Of a stretch of 10,806 nucleotides of DNA, positions 1 to 5,559 are shown piece after piece. The stretch is from positions 1 through 10,806 of the forward strand of contig JAWVZU010000130.1 of NCBI GenBank assembly GCA_033722075.1. Reading direction: 5' to 3'. A program made the position numbers and the translations under genes. Numbering within the stretch: the first letter of the stretch is position 1; each line of letters opens with the position of its first letter. This stretch comes from JAWVZU01 sp033722075 (lineage in GTDB: Bacteria > Pseudomonadota > Gammaproteobacteria > Xanthomonadales > SZUA-38). The notes under the pieces are model-generated. The model did not search any database. It had not been told where the DNA came from and saw nothing but the letters and a program-made list of their open reading frames with translations.

Positions 1-1369
1 ACAAGTCGGCGATCTTGTCCACATACGCGTCGATATCGAACTTCCGTTCCAACCCCGAGGCGGCCATGTAGCGGACCTTTCCGAAGATCGGCCGCTCGGT
101 CCAGCCGCGATCGTGCAGGCCGTAACACCAGCCCACGCCGACATAGGAATTGGGGTCCCGGCCGTCCAGGAAGTAACTGTTGTTAATGGCCAGGGTGGTC
201 TCGAAACCCTGTTTGGGCGTGGGGCTCCACTCGAGGATCTTCTTGGCCCAGTACATGCGCATGTAGTTGTGCATGAACCCGGTTTTCTTCATCTCCAGCA
301 TGGCCGCATTCCAGTAGGGATCGTGGGTATCGGCTTCCTCCAGCTCGTCGCGGTCATAGATGTACTGCCGCTCGTCGCCGGCGTGCTCGGCAAGCGTCTT
401 GCGAGCCCACTCGGGCAGCGCCTCATAGGTATCGTAGTTCTCGGTGAACTCGCACCAGTTCTGGGACAGCTGGCGGCGGATCAGCAGTTCTTCCAGGAAC
501 GACTCCTTGTTCTCGCTGCGCGTTCCCGGCTTGGATTGCACGGCCAAGGCGATCTCCAGGGGCGAGATCTGCCCGAAATGCAGGTAGGGGCTCAGGTTGG
601 AAGCGATATTGTCGGCCGGCTCGTTGCGTCCTTCCGCATAGTCGTTGATCAGGTCGTCAACGAAGCGTTCCAGGCGTTGGCGGGCCTGGCTATAGCCGCC
701 GACGAAATACTCGTCGACGGGGCCCACACTGCGGTCCAGCTTGAGCCCATCCATGATCTCGTCGACCGAGGACATGTCCATGCCATCCAGTTTCAACTCC
801 AGCGACGAGTGGTCGACCTCGCCGCGCCCCAGCGGCTGGAGGTAATCGTCGAGATGCTTGTGGATCCGCGGCCGGATTGTCCTGGCTGCATATTCGGCTT
901 TCGTGGACGCGACATGTAGCGGCACCACCGTGTCCGTTTCCACCTGCGTCACGCAGCAAGAAAGCTCTTCGGCAACCTGGCTGCGCCAGGACTTCTGGTG
1001 TCGCAGGTAACCGCGATCGCAGATCACCTCGGCGGCATCCCGGCCCAACTCGATGGCCACCTCAGCAGGATGACCGTGGCGCAGAACGAAGCGGATGTTC
1101 CGTTCTTCCAGGGCCGCCGAAACCTCGACAAGTCCCTGCACCATGAATCGATAATGGCGCTCGTTCGCCTCCGGATAGTCGTCCATGAGACCGAAGCCGA
1201 CGACCAGGGGCAGACCCGCCTCGTTGGCCCGCTCGATCGCGTACTCGAGGGCGTGATTCACCCGGTCGCGCTGAGACGCCTGCATCCAGTACAGGACGTA
1301 ATTTCCGCTCGCCAGCGGATCGTCGTTGAGCGCTTCAATACGGGTCGATTGGATGGTCATTGTTGTCAT
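1..1369 (-). CDS. phr: Class II CPD photolyase (3' end beyond window)
   Basis: This enzyme repairs cyclobutane pyrimidine dimers in DNA using light and a reduced FAD; it is cytoplasmic. The minus-strand frame stays open from the ATG at 1369 to the left edge (456 codons). An in-frame TGA lies seven codons upstream, so this is the first possible ATG; a second ATG three codons on is also possible. Class II hallmarks are visible: an N-terminal Rossmann-type domain (about 20-180), EELLIRRQLSQNW (293-305), DPYWNAAM (350-357), MRMYWAKKILEW (370-381) and LDGRDPNSYVG (401-411). The last is followed by GLHDRGWTERPIFGKVRYM. W353, W374 and W381 keep the spacing of the class II tryptophan triad known from Methanosarcina mazei. 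Family members are about 450-470 residues, so only one or a few residues are missing. The gene lies 138 bases after the phosphate transporter on the same strand and could be co-transcribed. Confidence 0.95.
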   Translation of the reverse strand, partial: MTTMTIQSTRIEALNDDPLASGNYVLYWMQASQRDRVNHALEYAIERANEAGLPLVVGFGLMDDYPEANERHYRFMVQGLVEVSAALEERNIRFVLRHGHPAEVAIELGRDAAEVICDRGYLRHQKSWRSQVAEELSCCVTQVETDTVVPLHVASTKAEYAARTIRPRIHKHLDDYLQPLGRGEVDHSSLELKLDGMDMSSVDEIMDGLKLDRSVGPVDEYFVGGYSQARQRLERFVDDLINDYAEGRNEPADNIASNLSPYLHFGQISPLEIALAVQSKPGTRSENKESFLEELLIRRQLSQNWCEFTENYDTYEALPEWARKTLAEHAGDERQYIYDRDELEEADTHDPYWNAAMLEMKKTGFMHNYMRMYWAKKILEWSPTPKQGFETTLAINNSYFLDGRDPNSYVGVGWCYGLHDRGWTERPIFGKVRYMAASGLERKFDIDAYVDKIADL

Positions 1370-1381
1370 GATCCCACGCCC

Positions 1382-1422
1382 GGGTCATGCCGCGGTGAAA
1401 GCGCCAAAGCATCCTATGACCC
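1382..1422. repeat. 7-base inverted repeat ahead of the photolyase gene
   Basis: GGGTCAT at 1382-1388 is matched by its exact reverse complement ATGACCC at 1416-1422, with a 27-base spacer. It sits just upstream of the photolyase ATG, so in mRNA it would be a leader stem. A second small hairpin, AGAGCT/AGCTCT, lies at 1434-1451. Neither is followed by a T run, so neither looks like an intrinsic terminator. Function unknown; chance occurrence is quite possible. Confidence 0.2.
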
Positions 1423-1507
1423 CTCGCGCACAGAGAGCTACCCCAAGCTCTGCCAAAGATTCCCTTGATGTCGCCGATAAGGCCGGCTCCTTCCGCTTTT
1501 TCCTTTA

Positions 1508-3736
1508 CTAGCTCGCAATCCGCAGGGGCGGATCATCCAGATTCCACTGATCGAGAACTGCGATTGCCGCGTTCAGTTCGCCAACGATATCCCGCATTCC
1601 CAGGGCGGCCCTGAGAATCAGCCGCGCATTGCCGGTTGTACGCTCACCGCGCTCGAGCTGACGAAGCTGACAGCTGATCAGCTCGGAGACCGCGACGGAA
1701 GCGGCTGAAGAGACCTCTTCCCAGCGCTTCGGCACCCGCACCTGCGTGGCCCGGATGGCGACGTCGAATACGTCATGCATGCGCGCACGTGCGTCGTCGA
1801 GGGCTTCGTGCAGCGCCTCGTTGACGGGTGAATGAATGTTGTGAACAAAGGCTGCGCAGGCGCTGTGAACCAGGTTGACCGATTGCTGCAGGTCCTTTTC
1901 GGTACTGAAAAGCATGAGCAATCTCTCGGCCCCGTTCTTCGAGTCGAGGTGAGCATGCTTAAGCTCACCCAAGATGCGTCTTTCTGCAGATGCGGTGGCC
2001 TTGTTCATCTGTCCGCAGCTTTGTCGCGCCGAGCCGAGGGTCTTGGCATCTCCAGACAGGAGTGCGCCAATCGCTGCATCGGTCGCGTCCCGCCCGCGCT
2101 CGAGCTGGGCCGCGAACCGCTGGCGAACAGTCTCCGCCGCCTGTCGCGGCTGCAGACCGGTCAAGGCCAGCTGTGGTGTCGTTCCTGGTACGCTGCGCTC
2201 ACGATGGAACCGATGTGAATGAACAAGGGCAGCCAACGCAAACAGCACCAGCACAAGGACGCCCCAGGCTTCGAAGATCCGGATCACGGTCGCAAAAATA
2301 CCCGCCGCGAGGAAGGCGATCAGTGCGGTGGCAAACCAGCCTGCAATGACCGTCAGCACACCCGAAACCCGATAAACCGCACTATCGCGACCCCAGGCGC
2401 GATCGGCCAGGGAAGTCCCCATGGCCACCATGAAACTCACGTAGGTGGTCGACAGGGGAAGCTTCATTGAAGTCGCTATGGCGATCAGTACCGAGGCCAC
2501 CGCCAGGTTGACCGACGCACGAATCAGGTCGAAGGCCGGTTCCTCGGAACCGACCTTGCCGCTTGGCCGCTCGAACCGCCGGTCGATCTCCGAACGCCAC
2601 TGCGACGGCATCAGGACCGATGCCGCCTTCCCCGCCGCCATGGCGGAGCGAACCACAGTTCTGGCGATCGCTCCCGGCAAGAAGCGTTCGCTGCCCTCAT
2701 CCTGGCGACCCAGGTTGACTTCCGTGTCGGTGACCGAGCGCGCTTTCGCCGAAACCCACAGGGTCAGGACCATTACGGCACCGGCACCCAAGAGCCAGAC
2801 CGTGTTGCCCCGCACAGGCTCCGCAAGCGCGCCCATGAGGAGGTTCTCCGGGCCAAGCTGGCTTGCCTGCCAGTTCGTGTAGGACGCCATGCCCGCGAGC
2901 GGCACGCCTATGAAGTTGACCAGATCGTTGCCCGCGAACGCCATCGCCAGCGAAAAAGTGCCGGCCAGCACGATCACCTTCAGCGGGTCGAATCCGAGCC
3001 GGGAAAGAAAGACGACAAAGGCAAACCAGAACACGAAAGACAAACCGCCCATGACGAGCGCATGCTCCTGGAAATAGGCGAGCATCTCAGGTCCCACGAA
3101 CGATGCGCCCTTGAGACCCTTGATCAGCAGGAAGTAGACGATCGCCGTCATCGCGATCCCGGCCCAGGTCCAGAGCAGCAGACGCGAATGCAATGCCCGA
3201 TCGAAGGCGAAGATCAGGCGGGATACGAACTGGACTGCAAGACCCACGCTGAAGGCGACCGCAACGGACAGCACGATGCCGGCAACGATGGCTGAAGCCT
3301 TGTCCAGGTTGATGAAGGCCAGAACGGATGTATCCGGCGTGGTCATGACGTGCAGCGTCGCTACGGCGAACGCCGCGCCCAGGAGTTCGAACACGATGGA
3401 CACGGTCGTCGATGTCGGCAGTCCGAAGGTATTGAACAGATCCAGGAGAATCACGTCCGCGAGCATGACGGCCAGGAAAATGGCCATCACCTGCCCAAAA
3501 GTCAGCACCTCCGGGTTGAAGATGCCCTTGCGAGCGACTTCCATCATGCCGGAGGAGAAAACGGCGCCGCAGAGGATGCCCAGGCTCGCGACGATCATGA
3601 TGGTCCGACGCGTCGCAACCCGGCTGCCTATCGCTGAATTCAGAAAGTTGACTGCATCATTGCTGACCCCGACGCTCAGATCGACCAGGGCGAGGATAAA
3701 CAGCAGAACCACAGCGATGGCGAAGAAATCCAGCAT
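1508..3736 (-). CDS. PiT-family phosphate transporter with fused helical C-terminal domain
   Basis: An inner-membrane inorganic phosphate permease of the PiT family, which takes up phosphate, often as a metal complex, driven by an ion gradient. Both halves of the PiT inverted repeat are visible (numbering from M1 of the 742-residue form): GVSNDAVNFLNSAIGS at about 23-38 with FGLPTSTT at 104-111, and AGNDLVNFIGVPLAG at 268-282 with KLPLSTTYVSF at 425-435. About a dozen hydrophobic segments end near residue 505. The last ~215 residues are hydrophilic and helical and resemble PhoU/DUF47-type accessory proteins of phosphate transporters; similar ~750-residue fusions are known, notably in Bacteroidetes. 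I chose the ATG at 3736 (MLDFF) because relatives begin there and GGGG lies just upstream; the ATG at 3760 adds 8 residues and has no ribosome binding site. The gene follows the DUF2306 gene by 62 bases and precedes the photolyase gene. Confidence 0.92.
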   Translation of the reverse strand: MLDFFAIAVVLLFILALVDLSVGVSNDAVNFLNSAIGSRVATRRTIMIVASLGILCGAVFSSGMMEVARKGIFNPEVLTFGQVMAIFLAVMLADVILLDLFNTFGLPTSTTVSIVFELLGAAFAVATLHVMTTPDTSVLAFINLDKASAIVAGIVLSVAVAFSVGLAVQFVSRLIFAFDRALHSRLLLWTWAGIAMTAIVYFLLIKGLKGASFVGPEMLAYFQEHALVMGGLSFVFWFAFVVFLSRLGFDPLKVIVLAGTFSLAMAFAGNDLVNFIGVPLAGMASYTNWQASQLGPENLLMGALAEPVRGNTVWLLGAGAVMVLTLWVSAKARSVTDTEVNLGRQDEGSERFLPGAIARTVVRSAMAAGKAASVLMPSQWRSEIDRRFERPSGKVGSEEPAFDLIRASVNLAVASVLIAIATSMKLPLSTTYVSFMVAMGTSLADRAWGRDSAVYRVSGVLTVIAGWFATALIAFLAAGIFATVIRIFEAWGVLVLVLFALAALVHSHRFHRERSVPGTTPQLALTGLQPRQAAETVRQRFAAQLERGRDATDAAIGALLSGDAKTLGSARQSCGQMNKATASAERRILGELKHAHLDSKNGAERLLMLFSTEKDLQQSVNLVHSACAAFVHNIHSPVNEALHEALDDARARMHDVFDVAIRATQVRVPKRWEEVSSAASVAVSELISCQLRQLERGERTTGNARLILRAALGMRDIVGELNAAIAVLDQWNLDDPPLRIAS

Positions 3737-3771
3737 GGCACCCCAACATAAGCCAGGCATGTTGCAGGGTA

Positions 3772-3785
3772 TTGACCAGTATCAA
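3772..3785. promoter_or_regulatory. FNR-type binding site ahead of the phosphate transporter
   Basis: TTGACCAGTATCAA fits the FNR/ANR consensus TTGAT-N4-ATCAA at 9 of 10 positions. It lies in the 62-base gap between the DUF2306 gene and the transporter, both on the minus strand. A TATGTT hexamer at 3745-3750 (minus strand) has its centre 31 bases from the box centre, the class II activator spacing. That would put the transcript start at about 3737, almost on the ATG at 3736, so the mRNA would be nearly leaderless; alternatively the box represses read-through. The encoded regulator that could bind it lies at 4550-5281. Confidence 0.45.
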
Positions 3786-3798
3786 TTAGGTCTGCAGA

Positions 3799-4320
3799 TC
3801 AGCGCGGGATGTAGCGGAACATCAGCCATAGACCGACGGCGATGACGGAGAAGGAAGCCACGGCGACGGACCCGAAGAACGGCAGTAGCGGGGTTCGGGT
3901 GAGGATCTCCGCTGCCAGTGCGGCAATCAGGCCCACGTAAGATCCGCTCATGTAGAAGGCATGCCTGACCTTCCAGCCCGGCTTACGCCGCCGCGCTTCC
4001 AGATAACCGGCAAGGACGGTTGCCAGGCTGGCCAGCGCCGCCCAATGGAACATTCCGAAGCCGCCGAACAGCTCATAGATCATCAGGGCGGAGACATTCA
4101 ACAGCAGCATGCCGACCAGGTAGGCCCGCCCCAGCCAGCGATGTCGCGGGGTACCCTTGCGCATGACCACGACGGCGCCACCCAGGCCGATCGCGAGCAC
4201 CGCGATGACAAGGTGAAAGAGTCCCAGCGGGTGTTGAAGCGTGTGTTCCAGGAGTAACGATGCCGAATGCAGTAACCCGCCTACAGCATATTCAAACGAA
4301 AGCGAGAATGACCCTGACAA
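3799..4320 (-). CDS. DUF2306-type small membrane protein
   Basis: A 173-residue integral membrane protein of unknown function, best matching the DUF2306 family. Four to five hydrophobic segments are visible (about 32-53, 64-82, 90-106, 124-140 and 146-168). Polar residues conserved in such proteins lie at the helix edges: H60 in RHRWLGR, H92 in MFHWAAL, H120 in VRHAFYMSGSY, and E138 in LAAEILTRTP. The start is uncertain: the assigned codon is TTG at 4320 with no clear ribosome binding site. No ATG occurs before residue 53, although family members usually begin near residue 28 (QHPLGLFHLV). The gene heads a possible three-gene unit with the transporter and the photolyase. It lies just beyond a terminator-like hairpin (4343-4407), so its expression may depend on read-through. 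Family call fairly sure, function unknown. Confidence 0.75.
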   Translation of the reverse strand: MSGSFSLSFEYAVGGLLHSASLLLEHTLQHPLGLFHLVIAVLAIGLGGAVVVMRKGTPRHRWLGRAYLVGMLLLNVSALMIYELFGGFGMFHWAALASLATVLAGYLEARRRKPGWKVRHAFYMSGSYVGLIAALAAEILTRTPLLPFFGSVAVASFSVIAVGLWLMFRYIPR

Positions 4321-4342
4321 ACGTCAGCGGTCAGAACAAAGG

Positions 4343-4407
4343 AAAAACCGGCGACCCCGATCGGGGCTGACTCTCATGGCATTTCCGGTGGAGTCGGGGG
4401 TCGCCGG
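4343..4407 (-). terminator. Strong hairpin plus five T, minus strand
   Basis: On the minus strand CCGGCGACCCCCGA (4407-4394) can pair with TCGGGGTCGCCGG (4360-4348) as a 13-base-pair GC-rich stem with one bulged C. TTTTT follows at 4347-4343. This is the form of a Rho-independent terminator. The 33-base loop also carries CCCC-GATC-GGGG, which would compete for the 3' arm, so two exclusive folds exist. No minus-strand gene lies upstream, because the next gene on that side is divergent. The element therefore ends either a short RNA or the leader of the DUF2306 gene. Confidence 0.55.
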
Positions 4408-4410
4408 CGA
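4343..4410 (-). ncRNA. Candidate short FNR-controlled RNA or attenuated leader
   Basis: If the minus-strand -10-like hexamer TAGACT (4422-4417) is used, transcription starts near 4410. The transcript meets the hairpin almost at once and would stop at the U run near 4343, about 68 nucleotides long. It holds no convincing reading frame; its loop has a pyrimidine-rich CUCCACC. FNR-activated small RNAs are known (FnrS in Escherichia coli), but I see no sequence likeness to FnrS. It may equally be a terminated leader of the DUF2306 gene. This is inference from the layout only. Confidence 0.25.
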
Positions 4411-4422
4411 ATTCTGAGTCTA
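4410..4422 (-). promoter_or_regulatory. Predicted leftward FNR class II promoter (-10 and start)
   Basis: TAGACT on the minus strand at 4422-4417 matches TATAAT at 4 of 6 positions. Its centre is 32 bases from the centre of the FNR-like box at 4445-4458, which gives a start near 4410 with the box at -41.5. No -35 is needed for FNR class II activation and none is obvious. It would drive the hairpin RNA and possibly the DUF2306 gene. Confidence 0.35.
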
Positions 4423-4444
4423 GACGCCGGGTTCTGCGGCCACC

Positions 4445-4458
4445 TTGATACACGTCAG
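4445..4458. promoter_or_regulatory. FNR-like box, left member of a pair
   Basis: TTGATACACGTCAG matches TTGAT-N4-ATCAA at 8 of 10 positions. Read toward the leftward promoter, its promoter-proximal half is a perfect ATCAA. Its centre (4451.5) is -41.5 from the predicted leftward start and about -60.5 from the predicted rightward start, the two standard activating positions for FNR. Confidence 0.45.
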
Positions 4459-4463
4459 TTTTG

Positions 4464-4477
4464 CTGATCGAGATCAA
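4464..4477. promoter_or_regulatory. FNR-like box, right member of a pair
   Basis: CTGATCGAGATCAA matches TTGAT-N4-ATCAA at 9 of 10 positions, with a perfect ATCAA half facing the regulator gene. Its centre (4470.5) is 19 bases from the left box, -41.5 from the predicted rightward start at 4512 and about -60.5 from the leftward one. It suggests that the FNR-type regulator controls its own gene. Confidence 0.55.
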
Positions 4478-4498
4478 ATCGGCGGGGATGCGTTGACC

Positions 4499-4512
4499 TA
4501 GACTGGATTCTG
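4499..4512 (+). promoter_or_regulatory. Predicted rightward FNR class II promoter of the regulator gene
   Basis: TAGACT at 4499-4504 is identical to the leftward hexamer and is centred 31 bases from the right FNR-like box. The start would be about 4512, leaving a 38-base leader before the GTG at 4550. A TTGACC at 4493-4498 has no good -10 at 16-18 bases, so I prefer the FNR-dependent reading. Confidence 0.35.
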
Positions 4513-4549
4513 GACAGCTGTTCCGTACTCAACCGGTGAATCAAGGGGC

Positions 4550-5281
4550 GTGGCGGACAAGATTTCCAAACTGGCGCTTACCTCCTGCGAATACTGCGGG
4601 ATCGGTCGCCTTTGCCTGTCCAACAACCTCCTGGGCGGCGACCTGCAGGAGCTGAAACCGGTAGTCGAAAGACGTTTTCCGATCGCCAAGAAGCAACGGC
4701 TGTTTACCGCTCAGACGAAGCAGCAGGCCATCTACGTGGTGAAGTCCGGTTCGCTCAAGACCTGTGAGGTGGACATCGACGGTGATGAGCAGATCCTCGA
4801 TTTCTACCTCCCGGGCGACGTACTGGGGCTGGAGGACCTGTCGCGCGGGAAGCACTGCGCCGACGCCATCGCGCTGGAGGATTCGTGGCTCTGTTCGGTT
4901 CCGGCGCCGCGTCTCAGCCCGGACAGCATGGAAGGCTCACTGATCTTCCGCGAGATGTTTTCGGTGGTCTGCCACAAGCTTGCCCGCCAGCAGGAGATGA
5001 TCCACCAGCTCGGCAAGGCCGAAGCGACCGAGCGACTGGCCAGCTTTCTTTTGGATCTGTCCCGCCGTCTCAAGGATAGAGGATTGAATGGTGGGGAATT
5101 CCGCTTGAGCATGGATCGGGCAGATATCGCCAGCTACCTGCGAACCACGCTCGAGACGGTCAGCCGGGCATTCAGCAACCTCCAGCGGCAGGGCTGCATC
5201 AAGGTCAGCGGAAAGTCCGTGCGCATTGTCGAACTCGACCAGCTGATTGAGCACGCCCAGAAAGGGTCGCTGGCCGTTTGA
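4550..5281 (+). CDS. FNR-type oxygen-sensing transcription regulator (Crp/Fnr family)
   Basis: A 243-residue cytoplasmic regulator. FNR proteins hold a [4Fe-4S] cluster that oxygen destroys; the intact dimer switches gene expression for low-oxygen life. Visible are the N-terminal cysteine cluster C13-x2-C16-x5-C22 and the fourth ligand C115 in EDSWLC, matching FNR C122. The cyclic-nucleotide-like beta roll spans about 35-125, the long dimer helix about 130-160, and a C-terminal winged helix about 160-230. The recognition helix RTTLETVSRAFSNL has E202, S205 and R206, the residues that read TTGAT half-sites in FNR. The start is GTG at 4550, the only usual start after an in-frame TAG at 4499. 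AAGGGG lies only one base away, too close to serve, while GGTGA at 4535-4539 is better placed. Two FNR-like boxes upstream imply autoregulation. ANR or CooA-like roles are less likely given the full cysteine set. I leave the symbol blank because fnr versus anr cannot be settled here. Confidence 0.92.
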   Translation: MADKISKLALTSCEYCGIGRLCLSNNLLGGDLQELKPVVERRFPIAKKQRLFTAQTKQQAIYVVKSGSLKTCEVDIDGDEQILDFYLPGDVLGLEDLSRGKHCADAIALEDSWLCSVPAPRLSPDSMEGSLIFREMFSVVCHKLARQQEMIHQLGKAEATERLASFLLDLSRRLKDRGLNGGEFRLSMDRADIASYLRTTLETVSRAFSNLQRQGCIKVSGKSVRIVELDQLIEHAQKGSLAV

Positions 5282-5445
5282 CGGCCTCGAAGCTCCTTTC
5301 CCGCCTCGGAATTGGCGGAATCGCCCTGGCCTTTCTCCTGTCGGCGCTCGACCTGATGCTTCTCATTTCCCTGCCGGCCATCATTCCGGCGCTGATTTTC
5401 CTGGGCGGTGTCGGCCTGCTTGTTGCTGCAAGGCGGATTCTCTAG
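5278..5445 (+). CDS. Small two-helix membrane protein, coupled to the FNR-type gene
   Basis: A 55-residue open frame begins with TTG at 5278, overlapping the regulator's stop as TTGA, and ends at the TAG at 5443-5445. The product has a basic N-terminus (MTASKLLSRLG), then two hydrophobic stretches (about 12-31 and 33-49) and ends in AARRIL, the look of a small inner-membrane hairpin. AAAGGG at 5261-5266 is a possible ribosome binding site 11 bases before the start. The frame is open only from 5251 and has no other usual start ahead of the TTG, though an internal ATG occurs at codon 27. I do not recognise a family. The overlap suggests translational coupling with the FNR-type regulator. Alternatively the frame is not translated; the clean membrane pattern argues against chance. 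Confidence 0.5.
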   Translation: MTASKLLSRLGIGGIALAFLLSALDLMLLISLPAIIPALIFLGGVGLLVAARRIL

Positions 5446-5559
5446 CTGGAACGTATGGAGGGTGCTCCCTTCGTTCGGGGCAACCAGGCCTTTCCCACGA
5501 AGAATGTTAATCGGTAGGCTAGCGGGCGGCGCGATTGCGGGTATGGGAAAACGAAGCGA

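Noticed and set aside
645..660. TTGATCAGGTCGTCAA, FNR-box-like
   Set aside because: The half-sites are 6 rather than 4 bases apart, and it lies inside the photolyase coding sequence.
113..919. 268-codon plus-strand open frame
   Set aside because: It lies wholly antisense to the photolyase gene, whose class II motifs are unmistakable; the frame is a by-product of GC-rich codon use.
3760..3760. Upstream ATG start for the phosphate transporter
   Set aside because: No ribosome binding site, and the extra residues MPGLCWGA are not expected in the family; the ATG at 3736 fits better.
5461..5485. Possible hairpin GGTGCTCCC/GGGGCAACC after the small membrane ORF
   Set aside because: Only short, interrupted pairing and no following T run; not a credible terminator.
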